A DNA stretch of 64,000 nt from positions 1,426,001 through 1,490,000 of the forward strand of contig NZ_CP013377.1 in NCBI RefSeq assembly GCF_001718415.1, written 5' to 3'. The translations under genes were made by a program, and so were the position numbers. Shown piece after piece: positions 38,126-46,901 of the stretch. The notes under the pieces were generated by a model. The model was not told the DNA's origin and ran no database searches. It saw only the letters and a list, made by a program, of their open reading frames with translations. Within the stretch, counting starts at the first letter, position 1, and every line of letters starts with the position of its first letter. Origin of the DNA: Burkholderia pseudomultivorans. GTDB taxonomy: Bacteria; Pseudomonadota; Gammaproteobacteria; Burkholderiales; Burkholderiaceae.

Positions 38126-38962
38126 TCAGAAATCGAAGCCGTTGCCCGTGACGACGGGCAGGTTCGTCCAGAAGCCGTTCGGGTCGCGATACCAGCCGGC
38201 CGCCGCGAGCGCGCCGCCGTCGACGTGCAGCGTCGTGCCGGTGATCCAGGCGGCGAGCGGGCTGGCGAGGAACAGCGCGGCGCCTGCGATGTCGCCGGCC
38301 GCGCCGAAGCGTCCGAGCGGAATCCAGCGCGGGATGTGGTCGCGGTGCTCGGCCGCGACCATCGCGCCGACCGGCACCTGCGGCGTCTCGGTGGTCTCGG
38401 GCGCGATCTGGTTCACGCGGATGCCGGCCGGCCCGAGTTCGAGCGCCAGGCTTTTCGTGAAGCCCGTCAGCGCGGCCTTGAACGACGCGTAGATGGTGCA
38501 GTTCGGAATCGCGCGAAAGCCCTCGATCGACGACACGCCGACGATGCTGCTGCCCGCGCCGCGTTTGCGCAGCAGCGGCAGCATCGCGCGCGTGACGATG
38601 AATGCCTGTCGCAGGTTCACGTCGAACAGTCGCGCGATATCGTCGTCGGTACAGTCGTCGAACGGCTTCGCGATCTGCAGGAAGTCGCCGACGTTGTTGA
38701 CGAGCACGTCGAGGCCGCCGAAGCGCGCATCGATCGCGCGCGCGAATGCGTCGACCTGGTCGCGGCGCGTGACGTCGACGGTCTGCACCAGCGATTCGAC
38801 GCCTGCCGCTTCGAGCGCGTGCCGGACGTCCTGCGCGCGGGCGGCGTCGATCTCGGCCACCGCGACGCGCGCGCCGGCCGCGCCGAACGCTTCCGCGCAC
38901 GCACGGCCGATGCCCGCGCCGCCGCCGGTGATCAGCACGGTCCTGCCGGTGTATGAAATCAT
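38126..38962 (-). CDS. SDR family oxidoreductase (SDR 8)
   Basis: 278 aa with GAAGGAG before the ATG. TGGGAGIGRACAEAF (about 12-26), NNVG, and YASFK in VGVSSIEGFRAIPNCTIYASFK; C-terminal GTTLHVDGGALAAAG then a 20-residue extension (WYRDPNGFWTNLPVVTG) not typical of the family. Catalytic residues are complete. It stands 58 bases after SDR 9 and 40 before the epimerase gene. Confidence 0.85.
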   Translation of the reverse strand: MISYTGRTVLITGGGAGIGRACAEAFGAAGARVAVAEIDAARAQDVRHALEAAGVESLVQTVDVTRRDQVDAFARAIDARFGGLDVLVNNVGDFLQIAKPFDDCTDDDIARLFDVNLRQAFIVTRAMLPLLRKRGAGSSIVGVSSIEGFRAIPNCTIYASFKAALTGFTKSLALELGPAGIRVNQIAPETTETPQVPVGAMVAAEHRDHIPRWIPLGRFGAAGDIAGAALFLASPLAAWITGTTLHVDGGALAAAGWYRDPNGFWTNLPVVTGNGFDF

Positions 38963-39020
38963 CGATACGCTCCTTCGAACGGGTAAACGTCAAGCGCCGC
39001 GGCGACGAGCCGGCGCGCGC

Positions 39021-39878
39021 TCATGCGGCGTCCGGCGCGCGGCCGGCTTTCACCGCGTCGAGCGCGGCCGTGCCGTAGAGCTGCGCGATCGTGTCGTCGA
39101 CGCGCGGGTTCGTGCGCAGTTCGTGCCCGCCGTCGACCGCGAAGCTCTGGCCGGTGACCCAGCCCGACTCGGGGCCCGCGAGATAGCGCACCGCGTGCGC
39201 GATCGCTTCGGGTTCGCCGAGCGTGCCGAGCGGGATCTGTTCGAGAAACGCGTCGACGAGCGCGCGGTTGTCGAACATCGGCGCGGTCGCTTCCGAGCGC
39301 GTGAGGCCCGGACGCACCGCGTTCACGCGGATCCGCGCGCCGGCCAGTTCCTCGGCCGCGCCGCGCACGAGCGCTTCGAGCGCGGCTTTCGCGGCGCAGT
39401 ACGCGCTGAGCCAGCGGAAGTTGATCCGCGCGGCCGTCGACGAGATGCAGACGATCGCGCCGCCGCCGCTGTCGGCGAGCCGCGGTGCGGCATGACGGAT
39501 CGCGACGAACGCACTGTGCAGGTTCAGGTCGATTTCGGCGCGAAAGCTGTCGGCGTCGTGCATCAGCAGCGGCCTGAAGCCGGCGCCGCCGACCGTCGGC
39601 ACGGCGATGTCGAGCCGGCCGTTCAGCGCCCATGCGGCGTCGAGCGCGCGCTGCAGATCGTCCGCGTCGCAGGCGTCGCCCGCATGGATCGCGACGCGGC
39701 CGCCCGGCACCGCGTCGGTCAGCTGCCGCTGTGCGCGTTCGAGCGCGTCGCGGCGGCGGCCGGTCAGCACGACGGCTGCGCCGTCCGCGAGCAGCGCGTG
39801 CGCACAGGCCGCGCCGATGCCGCCGGCGCCGCCCGTCACGAGCGCGGTCCGGCCGTCGAGGGGAAGCGAAGCGCGCAT
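39021..39878 (-). CDS. SDR family oxidoreductase (SDR 9) lacking the NNAG motif
   Basis: 285 aa with GGAGGG before the ATG. TGGAGGIGAACAHAL (about 16-30) and catalytic Ser plus YCAAK (CISSTAARINFRWLSAYCAAK) are present. The usual structural NNAG is replaced by VPTVGG in RLDIAVPTVGGAGFRPL, which is odd because this loop stabilises the central sheet; the catalytic tetrad Asn in LNLHSAF is kept. It is likely still active but with altered cofactor-side geometry. Three bases separate it from the SnoaL-like gene upstream. Confidence 0.83.
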   Translation of the reverse strand: MRASLPLDGRTALVTGGAGGIGAACAHALLADGAAVVLTGRRRDALERAQRQLTDAVPGGRVAIHAGDACDADDLQRALDAAWALNGRLDIAVPTVGGAGFRPLLMHDADSFRAEIDLNLHSAFVAIRHAAPRLADSGGGAIVCISSTAARINFRWLSAYCAAKAALEALVRGAAEELAGARIRVNAVRPGLTRSEATAPMFDNRALVDAFLEQIPLGTLGEPEAIAHAVRYLAGPESGWVTGQSFAVDGGHELRTNPRVDDTIAQLYGTAALDAVKAGRAPDAA

Positions 39879-39881
39879 CGT

Positions 39882-40298
39882 TCAGCCCTCCAGCGGCAGG
39901 TCTTGCGACCAGTCGACATGCAGCGTGCGCGCGGCGAAACGCCACGTGCCGCCGTCGAACACGCAGCGGTCGCGGTAGCGCAGCCCCCAGTCGAGCTTGC
40001 GCCTCACGCCGTCGCGCACGTAGACGTGGCACGCGACGCCGTAGGTCTCGACCTCGGCCGCGCCGCCGTCGAGCGTGACGAGCTGGTTGTGCACGTGATG
40101 CTGGGTGGTCTCGTAGCGCGCGATCGCGTTCATGCCGGCGACGATCGCGTCGCGATCGTCGAACCGGAAGCCGGGCCCGGCGAGCTGCGCATCGGGCGTA
40201 AACAGCGTCGCGAGACGCGGCCAGTCGCGACGATCGACGGCCTGCGCATAGCGGCACGCGAGTTCGTACAGCGCGTCGCGAGGAGGTGAATCGGTCAT
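39882..40298 (-). CDS. SnoaL/NTF2-fold protein (NTF2-like 3)
   Basis: 138 aa from the ATG at 40298; GGGAGTACGGC lies upstream. DALYELACRYAQAVDRRDWPRLATLFTPDAQLAGPGF and DWGLRYRDRCVFDGGTWRFAARTLHVDW are the family ends. First gene of a four-gene operon with two SDRs and an epimerase; divergent from the small secreted protein and the ketosteroid-dehydrogenase-like gene. As with the other two, the enzymatic role (isomerase, dehydratase, or a ring-hydroxylase small subunit) is open. Confidence 0.8.
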   Translation of the reverse strand: MTDSPPRDALYELACRYAQAVDRRDWPRLATLFTPDAQLAGPGFRFDDRDAIVAGMNAIARYETTQHHVHNQLVTLDGGAAEVETYGVACHVYVRDGVRRKLDWGLRYRDRCVFDGGTWRFAARTLHVDWSQDLPLEG

Positions 40299-40741
40299 GC
40301 CGTACTCCCGTGAAAGAACGGAAAAAACGGAAAAGATCGGACGGATGCACCGCGAATGCGGGATGCCGACGCGCAGGTTCGCATCGGCCCGCACGCGGCT
40401 CATCATCCATACGGAGCAGGTTGCCGGTCGGGGAAAACACCGGGGAAGCGCCACCGCGCGACGGGATGGTGCAATGCTGCAGCCTGCATGCCGCCCGCGT
40501 TCGACGCTCGCCGCGACCGACGGAACAGGGCGCGGCAGCGCCGCGCGATTCGATCGGACGAATCGGCGTGGGCTCGGCATGCTGCGACGCGCCACGACGC
40601 CGTGCAGGCACTCAGCGTTTGTCCTTAGTCGAAACGGACGATGGCCCGCGGGAAGCGGATCGCTAATGTGCAGTCATCCGGCGCTGCAGCGACATGCCGG
40701 ACCCGCACCGCACGCGCGGCCAATCGGAGGGGACGACGATC
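40299..40741. other. 443-base divergent spacer
   Basis: Lies between the NTF2-like 3 operon and the small secreted protein gene. Several open frames cross it but all look like shadows. I see no clear -35/-10 pair, terminator or long inverted repeat. Confidence 0.4.
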
Positions 40742-40951
40742 ATGAGACTCACGAATCGCAAGCTGGGCGTATTCGCGGCGGCCACGCTCGCCGCCATGGC
40801 GTTGGCGCGTTACGGAGCCGACCAGGTGCCGTCGCCGCCGTATGCGGCCGGCATCCTGCAATGCCGGTCGGTCGACCAGAACGGCCTGCCGAGCGGTTGC
40901 GTGCCGATCGATCCGTCGCACTTCGGTTTCGCCGCGTTGCGCGGCATGTAA
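40742..40951 (+). CDS. Small exported hypothetical protein, 69 aa
   Basis: MRLTNRKLGVFAAATLAAMALARYG is a signal-anchor or signal peptide after a basic start, with GGAGGGG 9 bases upstream. The rest has two cysteines (ILQCRSVDQNGLPSGCVPI) that could form a disulphide, and ends GFAALRGM. No family is recognised. The next gene on the strand begins 246 bases later, so an operon is not certain. Small size lowers confidence. Confidence 0.5.
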   Translation: MRLTNRKLGVFAAATLAAMALARYGADQVPSPPYAAGILQCRSVDQNGLPSGCVPIDPSHFGFAALRGM

Positions 40952-41197
40952 CGCAGGGACGCGGCCGCACCTCGCCGGACGATGGCGGGAGCGCGTGCGG
41001 CTCGCACGGCTCACGGCCACGCGCGCATCGCGACACGTGGCCGTCGCTGCGACGGCCGCACGTCCGCATCACCGGCTCGCGCATGCACGAGCCGCTTTCA
41101 CGGCGTCGCGCGCTGCGCCGACGCCTCGTCATCCACGCGTCGCCCGACGTATCCCGGCGGCGCGGCTCGTCGATTTCCTTCACGCCGACTCATTTTC

Positions 41198-42694
41198 ATG
41201 TCATCCGAATACTCCCTGACTCGCCCCCTGAACGCCCGCGACGTGCGTCGCTGGGATGCCGAACACGACGTCGTGATCGTCGGCTTCGGCGCGGCCGGTG
41301 CGTGCGCGGCGATCGAAGCCGCCGGCGCCGGCGCCGACACGCTGATCGTCGAGCGCGCCTCGAGCCACGGCGGCACGAGCGCGCTGTCGGGCGGCGAGAT
41401 CTACCTCGGCGGCAGCGGCGGCACGCCCGCGCAGCGGCAGGCCGGCTTTCGCGACGAAACCGCGGATTTGTACCGCTACCTGATGCTGGCGGGCGGCCCC
41501 GACGTCGACGAAGCGAAGGTGCGGCTCTATGCGGACCAGAGCCTCGCGCATCACGACTGGCTCGTCGCGCAGGGGCTCACGTACAAGAACACCTTCATCG
41601 CCGAGCGGATCGTCGAGCCCGAAACCGACGACTGCCTGATCTGGTCCGGCAGCGAGGAGGCCTGGCCGTTCAGCGAGGCCGCCAAGCCGTGTCCGCGCGG
41701 CCACACGCCGCAATGGCCGGGCTGGGGCGGCGGGCAGATGCTGATGCGCGTGCTGGCCGAGCGCGTGCAGGCGCTCGGCGTCGCGACGCGCTACGACACG
41801 CGTGCGCTCGCGCTGATCGTCGACGACGGTGGCGCGGTGTGCGGTGTCGTGCTGCGCGCGTATGGCGAGACGGCCTGCGTACGCGCGCGGCGCGCGGTGA
41901 TCCTGTGCGCCGGCGGCTTCGCGATGAATCGCGACATGGTGCGGCAGCATGCGCCGCAATTCCTGCGCTCGGACGAACCGATCGGCAGCCCCGGCGACGA
42001 CGGTTCCGGCATCCTGCTCGGCCAGAGTGCGGGCGGCGCCGCGATCCACATGGACCAGGGCTTCGTGAGCCTGCCGTTCTATGCGCCCGAGTCGCTGATC
42101 CGCGGCATTTTCGTGAACGCGCGCGGACAGCGCTTCATCAACGAGGACGGCTACCACGGCCGGACCGGCCATTACGCGTTCCACCAGGCCGGCGACCGCA
42201 TCTACCTGCTCGTCGATCAGGCGACGTACCAGGCGCCGCCGGCCATCGCGCGGATCGGAATCGCGGCTGCGGGCGAGACGTGGGACGAAGTCGAGCGCGA
42301 CCTGCAGATGCCGGCCGGCACGCTGACGGCGACCGTGGAAGTCTACAACCGGCATGCGGCCGAAGGCGTCGATCCGCTGTTCCACAAGGCGGGGAAGTGG
42401 CTGAAGCCGCTGATCGAGCCGCCGTTCGTCGCGCTCGACTGCCGGATCGACTATGCGTTCTATCCGCATTTCACGCTCGGCGGGCTCGATACGCTGCCGA
42501 CCGGGCAGGTCGTCGACGCGACGCGTGCGCCGGTGCCGGGCCTCTACGCTGCCGGCCGCACCGCGTGCGGGCTGCCGCGCTGGGGCGCCGGCTACAGTTC
42601 GGGACTGTCGCTGGCCGATGCGACCTTCTTCGGCCGGCAGGCCGGCCGTCACGCCGCGCAGGCGGCGCGCGACGCGTTGCGCAGCGCCGCGTAG
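41198..42694 (+). CDS. FAD-dependent oxidoreductase, 3-ketosteroid dehydrogenase/fumarate reductase type
   Basis: 498 aa from the ATG at 41198, beginning just before the Rossmann motif VVIVGFGAAGACAAIEAA (25-42); the frame is open upstream without a family match. The ERASSHGGTSALSGGEIYLGG text binds FAD and GLYAAGRTACGLPRWGAGYSSGLSLADA is the C-terminal flavin site of the fumarate reductase/KstD superfamily. Members insert or remove a double bond next to a ketone in ring A of steroids or in related cyclic ketones. The ribosome site is weak. The adjoining SnoaL-fold and SDR genes fit cyclic ketone chemistry, but a true ketosteroid substrate is not shown. Confidence 0.82.
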   Translation: MSSEYSLTRPLNARDVRRWDAEHDVVIVGFGAAGACAAIEAAGAGADTLIVERASSHGGTSALSGGEIYLGGSGGTPAQRQAGFRDETADLYRYLMLAGGPDVDEAKVRLYADQSLAHHDWLVAQGLTYKNTFIAERIVEPETDDCLIWSGSEEAWPFSEAAKPCPRGHTPQWPGWGGGQMLMRVLAERVQALGVATRYDTRALALIVDDGGAVCGVVLRAYGETACVRARRAVILCAGGFAMNRDMVRQHAPQFLRSDEPIGSPGDDGSGILLGQSAGGAAIHMDQGFVSLPFYAPESLIRGIFVNARGQRFINEDGYHGRTGHYAFHQAGDRIYLLVDQATYQAPPAIARIGIAAAGETWDEVERDLQMPAGTLTATVEVYNRHAAEGVDPLFHKAGKWLKPLIEPPFVALDCRIDYAFYPHFTLGGLDTLPTGQVVDATRAPVPGLYAAGRTACGLPRWGAGYSSGLSLADATFFGRQAGRHAAQAARDALRSAA

Positions 42695-42737
42695 CCGCGC
42701 TTCAACGCGCTTCACCGCGCGTCACGATTGGCGACGA

Positions 42738-42767
42738 CGCCCCGGGCCGCGCGGGGCGCCCGGGGCG
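42738..42767. terminator. GC hairpin between convergent flavoprotein and phosphatase genes
   Basis: A perfect 10-base stem (42738-42747 with 42758-42767) lies between two convergent genes; the plus strand continues GCGGTCGTTT, only a short T-run. Possible bidirectional terminator. Confidence 0.45.
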
Positions 42768-42801
42768 CGGTCGTTTCGGCGCGGCGCGCGTGGGGCGGGC
42801 G

Positions 42802-44457
42802 TCAGCCCAGATCCAGCGCGTTCGTCAGGTCGCCCGGCGGCGTCGCCCCGCGCGACGCGAACGCGCGATCGCGATGGACGACACCGTCGAGCGGCGCGAG
42901 CCCGTGCACGCGGCTGATGAAGCGCAGGATCGAGTTCGTGTCGTACAGCGTGTGATCGACGTAGCCCTGCTTCGCGAACGGCGCGATCACGAGTGCCGGA
43001 ATCCGCGAGCCCGGCCCCCAGCGGTCGCCGACCGGCGGCGCGACATGGTCCCACCAGCCGCCGTTCTCGTCGTGCGTCATCACGATCACCGTGTGCTCCC
43101 ACTGCGGGCCGCGCCGGATATGGTCGATCACGGTCGCGATGTGGCGGTCGCCCGATTCGATGTCCGCATAGCCCGCATGCATGTTCAGGTTGCCCTGCGG
43201 CTTGTAGAACGCGACGGGCGGCAGGCGTCCCGCGTCGATGTCGGCGATGAAGCGGTTGGTCGCCGGATCGTCGCCGAGCCCCGCGTCGCGCAGATGCAGG
43301 CGGCGCGCGTCGGTGCCCGGCGCAAAATTCGCGAAATAGTTGAACGGTTGATGGTGGTACTGGAAATCGGGCACGGTGCCGGTGTCGCGATGTTCGAGCG
43401 CGTACTGCCACGCGCCGCTGTACCACGCCCAGTCGATGTGCTTTTCCGACAGCCGGTCGCCGATCGTCGCATACGCCTGCGGCGGCAGCACGCGATGGTC
43501 GTTCGGGTCCGCGAACGCGGGATTGCCCTGCGCGGGCGGCGGCACGTAGCTCGGCTGGTACGGCGGCGCCATCGTGTTGACGCCGTAGCCGTCCGGCGTG
43601 AGCGGGCCGTCGCCCGCGAATTTCGGCGGACCGTCGAGCGCGGATGCCGGCGAATCGGCGGCGAGCTTCAGCCGCGTGCCGGTCGGGTCGTCGCCTTCGA
43701 CCACCGACAGCAGCTTCGCCGCGTGCGGATGCTTGTGCGCGTCCGGATAGCGCGGCGCCTGCGCGGAGATCAGGAACATGTGGTTGAGCCATGAGCCGCC
43801 GAAGGCGGCCATGAAGAAGTTGTCGCACAGCGTGTATTGCCGCGCGAGATTCCACAGTCGCAGCGTGTCGGCCGAATTGCGGTAATGCCCCATCACGAGG
43901 CCGCCCGAATCGGCCCATGCGGCGAACTGGTTGTTGCGGCCCGCGGCGATCTGCATCTGGTTCTGGTAGAAGCGGTGCCACAGGTCGCGCGTGATCACGC
44001 CGTTGGGCAGCGGCTTGCCCTGCGCGTCGGCGATCCGGAACGGCGCGTTCGGCAGTTTGTCGATGTCGCGCTCGGCGATCATGTAGCGCTTGCCGTCCAC
44101 TTCCTGCGCCTGCGGCACGAGGCCGCCCCAGATCTTCGGCAGCACCGGCAGCGGCGTCTTGCCGTCCCGGTCGAGCTGCTGCGCCTGTTCCGGACGCACG
44201 TCGCTCAGCGGATGAAGCACGCCGGGGAAGTCGCCGTACAGGTTCGCGAAGCTGCGGTTTTCCGCGTAGATCACGACGATGTTGCGCACGTGATGGCGCA
44301 GCGCTTCGTCGACGCGCAGCTCGGCTGCGGAGCGCGGCGCACCGGTTTCGCAGCCGCCGAGCGCGATGCCCGCGCCGAACGCGGCAAGGCCGCCGAGCAC
44401 GCGGCGGCGGTCGGGATCGGCGGGCAGGTCGTCGGGGCGATCGGGGGTGTCGTTCAC
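42802..44457 (-). CDS. Phosphoesterase family protein (acid phosphatase AcpA / phospholipase C fold), lipoprotein
   Basis: 551 aa from a GTG at 44457 with GAGGAG eight bases before; 27 upstream in-frame residues are not signal-like. The N-terminus has Arg17-Arg19 then LGGLAAFGAGIALGGC: a Tat-like signal with lipobox, Cys36 lipidated. The body is PF04185: VIYAENRSFANLYGDFPG (metal and nucleophile region), GSWLNHMFLISAQAP, and THDENGGWWDHVAPP near 425 with metal-binding Asp/His. AcpA-type proteins release phosphate from many esters; the phospholipase C branch is close. A Pho box lies 115 bases upstream but reads away from the gene. Confidence 0.86.
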   Translation of the reverse strand: MNDTPDRPDDLPADPDRRRVLGGLAAFGAGIALGGCETGAPRSAAELRVDEALRHHVRNIVVIYAENRSFANLYGDFPGVLHPLSDVRPEQAQQLDRDGKTPLPVLPKIWGGLVPQAQEVDGKRYMIAERDIDKLPNAPFRIADAQGKPLPNGVITRDLWHRFYQNQMQIAAGRNNQFAAWADSGGLVMGHYRNSADTLRLWNLARQYTLCDNFFMAAFGGSWLNHMFLISAQAPRYPDAHKHPHAAKLLSVVEGDDPTGTRLKLAADSPASALDGPPKFAGDGPLTPDGYGVNTMAPPYQPSYVPPPAQGNPAFADPNDHRVLPPQAYATIGDRLSEKHIDWAWYSGAWQYALEHRDTGTVPDFQYHHQPFNYFANFAPGTDARRLHLRDAGLGDDPATNRFIADIDAGRLPPVAFYKPQGNLNMHAGYADIESGDRHIATVIDHIRRGPQWEHTVIVMTHDENGGWWDHVAPPVGDRWGPGSRIPALVIAPFAKQGYVDHTLYDTNSILRFISRVHGLAPLDGVVHRDRAFASRGATPPGDLTNALDLG

Positions 44458-44909
44458 GTCTTGGGCTCCTCGAATGGGCGTGGTCGTTCGATATCGCGCG
44501 GCGCCGGACAGGCTGCCGCGCCGCGGGCCGGATCGCAACCGCCGCCACGGTGGCCGGCCGCAGCGGCGAAACTGTCACCAAATTGTCATGGAGGCGACTA
44601 TAACGCGCCGGCGACCGGCCGCGAAAGGCATTCGTCGGCTCGCGCACATCCGGGCGCGGGCCGATGCGCGACGCGCGCGTGCAGACTAGACTTGGATTGA
44701 CGGTCGGCGCGTGCGGTGCGCCGACCCGGCGAAAGCCGCCCGGCGGCGCTGCCGAAGGCGCCGTCGCGGCGTGATTGATGCGACGAAACGAGGGGCGACG
44801 ATGAATCGTGCGAGTTCCGCTTCCCCGCGCATGCCGACGCCGCGCGGCGGGTGCGCGCGGGTTCGCGCCTGAGTGCGCGACAGCCTGAGCCGGCGGTCGG
44901 CCCGATGCC
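44458..44909. other. 452-base divergent spacer between phosphatase and FtsH-like genes
   Basis: Contains the Pho-type promoter at 44572-44604. A 23-codon open frame at 44801-44872 on the plus strand has AGGGG before its ATG and could be a leader peptide, but nothing else supports it. No other gene is seen. Confidence 0.45.
44572..44604 (+). promoter_or_regulatory. Pho box with -10 element, reading toward the FtsH-like gene
   Basis: CTGTCAC-CAAA-TTGTCAT (44572-44589) matches the PhoB direct-repeat consensus CTGTCAT-N4-CTGTCAT in 12 of 14 arm positions. Nine bases later comes TATAAC (44599-44604), the same layout as the E. coli phoA promoter. It points right, toward the gene at 44910. On the other side the phosphatase gene starts 115 bases away. 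Confidence 0.75.
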
Positions 44910-46877
44910 ATGGACAGGAAATTCGATTACCCGGGATTGCTGATCGCGGCGGGTTTCTTCGTGCTGTTCGTGGCGCAGTTGCTGATGCTGCATCCGGCGT
45001 CGACGTCGATCGCGTACAGCGATTTCCACCGGCTCGTCGCCGCGCGGCTCGTCGACGATCTCGAGGTCGGCCAGAGTTCGATCTCGGGCACGCTGCGCAT
45101 GCCGCAGGCGGGCGCGATGCTGCCGGCGTCGGAGGCCGAGGCGGTCAAGGCGGCCGGCACGCCGTGGCGCTTCACGACCGACCGCGTGACCGACGACCAT
45201 CTGATCGATGCGCTGACGGCCGCCGGCATCCGCTATCACGGCACGCCTGACACGAGCTGGCTGGCCTCGCTTGCGTCGTGGCTGCTGCCGCTCGCCGCGT
45301 TCGTGTTCGTGTGGACGATGCTGCTGCGCAAGCGCGGCGGGCTGCAGGATTTCGGCGGGATGGGCAAGAGCCGCGCGCGCGTGTACGTGCAGCAGGAAAC
45401 CGGCATCACGTTCGACGATATCGCCGGCATCGACGAGGCGAAAGCCGAGTTGCAGCAGATCGTCGCGTTCCTGCGCAATCCGGAGCGCTATCAGCGGCTC
45501 GGCGGCAAGATTCCGAAAGGCGTGCTGGTGGTCGGCGCGCCCGGCACCGGCAAGACGCTGCTCGCGCGCGCGGTGGCCGGCGAGGCGGCGGTGCCGTTCT
45601 TCTCGATCAGCGGCTCGGCGTTCGTCGAGATGTTCGTCGGCGTCGGCGCGGCGCGCGTGCGCGACCTGTTCGAGCAGGCGCAGCAGAAGGCGCCGTGCAT
45701 CGTGTTCGTCGACGAGCTCGATGCGCTCGGCAAGGTGCGCGGCGTCGGTCCGATGTCGGGCAACGACGAGCGCGAGCAGACGCTGAACCAGCTGCTCGTC
45801 GAGATGGACGGCTTCCAGGCCAACTCCGGCGTGATCATCATGGCCGCGACGAACCGGCCCGAGATCCTCGATCCCGCGCTGCTGCGCCCCGGCCGCTTCG
45901 ACCGCCACATCGCGATCGACCGGCCCGACCTGAATGGCCGCCGGCAGATTCTCGACGTGCACGTGAAGCGCGTGAAGCTCGCGGCCGACGTCGATCTCGG
46001 CGAGCTCGCGTCGCGCACGCCGGGCTTCGTCGGGGCCGATCTCGCGAACGTCGTCAACGAGGCCGCGCTGCATGCGGCCGAACTCGGCAAGACGGCGATC
46101 GGGATGGCGGACTTCGACGAGGCGATCGATCGCGCGATGACGGGGATGGAGCGCAAGAGCCGCGTGATGAACGAGCAGGAGAAGGTGACGATCGCGTATC
46201 ACGAGGCGGGCCATGCGCTCGTCGCGCAAAGCCGCGCACATTGCGATCCGGTGAAGAAGGTGTCGATCATCCCGCGCGGCGTCGCGGCGCTCGGCTATAC
46301 GCAGCAGGTGCCGACCGAGGACCGCTACGTGCTGCGCAGGAGCGAACTGCTCGATCGCGTCGACGTGCTGCTCGGCGGGCGGGTCGCGGAAGAACTCGTG
46401 TTCGGCGACGTATCGACGGGCGCGCAGAACGATCTCGAACGCGCGACCGCGATGGCGCGGCACATGGTCATGCAGTACGGGATGAGCGAGCGGCTCGGGC
46501 TCGCGACCTTCGACGACGGCGCGCATCCGGGCCTGCAGGACCCGCGCCTCCCCGGCGACGGCCGCTGCAGCGAACATACCGCACGGCTGATCGACGACGA
46601 GGTGCGCACGCTGCTGGCCGACGCGCATGCGCGGGTCGCGGCGACGCTCGACGAGCGGCGCGACGCGCTCGAACGGATCGCGCAGCGGCTGCTGCAGTGC
46701 GAGGTGCTCGAACGCGAGGCGTTGCAGGCCTTGATCGACGGGCGCAGCGAACCTGAGGAGCCCGAAGTCGGCCATGCGGAGGCCGATACGCGGGGCGGGA
46801 CGGGCGGGGCGGAGCATGCGTCGGCGGTGGAGCGCGACTTCGTCGCCTGCGGGCCGCCGCGCCAGCGCGATCGTTGA
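44910..46877 (+). CDS. ftsH: FtsH-type ATP-dependent zinc metalloprotease (paralogue)
   Basis: 655 aa. Two membrane segments (about 8-27 and 119-139) flank a periplasmic part. AAA domain: Walker A GAPGTGKT (209-216), pore MFVG (241-244), Walker [10 protein letters not shown], arginine fingers in [10 protein letters not shown]. Protease: HEAGH (431-435) with the third zinc ligand in NDLERATAM. All catalytic parts are present, so it should degrade membrane and short-lived proteins. It differs from the usual housekeeping FtsH (GPPGTGKT, IDEIDAVG) and ends with a distinct Glu/Gly-rich tail, so it is probably an extra copy. A Pho-type promoter lies upstream. Confidence 0.9.
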   Translation: MDRKFDYPGLLIAAGFFVLFVAQLLMLHPASTSIAYSDFHRLVAARLVDDLEVGQSSISGTLRMPQAGAMLPASEAEAVKAAGTPWRFTTDRVTDDHLIDALTAAGIRYHGTPDTSWLASLASWLLPLAAFVFVWTMLLRKRGGLQDFGGMGKSRARVYVQQETGITFDDIAGIDEAKAELQQIVAFLRNPERYQRLGGKIPKGVLVVGAPGTGKTLLARAVAGEAAVPFFSISGSAFVEMFVGVGAARVRDLFEQAQQKAPCIVFVDELDALGKVRGVGPMSGNDEREQTLNQLLVEMDGFQANSGVIIMAATNRPEILDPALLRPGRFDRHIAIDRPDLNGRRQILDVHVKRVKLAADVDLGELASRTPGFVGADLANVVNEAALHAAELGKTAIGMADFDEAIDRAMTGMERKSRVMNEQEKVTIAYHEAGHALVAQSRAHCDPVKKVSIIPRGVAALGYTQQVPTEDRYVLRRSELLDRVDVLLGGRVAEELVFGDVSTGAQNDLERATAMARHMVMQYGMSERLGLATFDDGAHPGLQDPRLPGDGRCSEHTARLIDDEVRTLLADAHARVAATLDERRDALERIAQRLLQCEVLEREALQALIDGRSEPEEPEVGHAEADTRGGTGGAEHASAVERDFVACGPPRQRDR

Positions 46878-46901
46878 AAGTGCGCGGCCGCGCGCAGCCG
46901 G

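Noticed and set aside
44801..44872. 23-codon open frame before the FtsH-like gene
   Set aside because: Has a passable ribosome site but no conserved or recognisable sequence; kept only as a note in the spacer entry.
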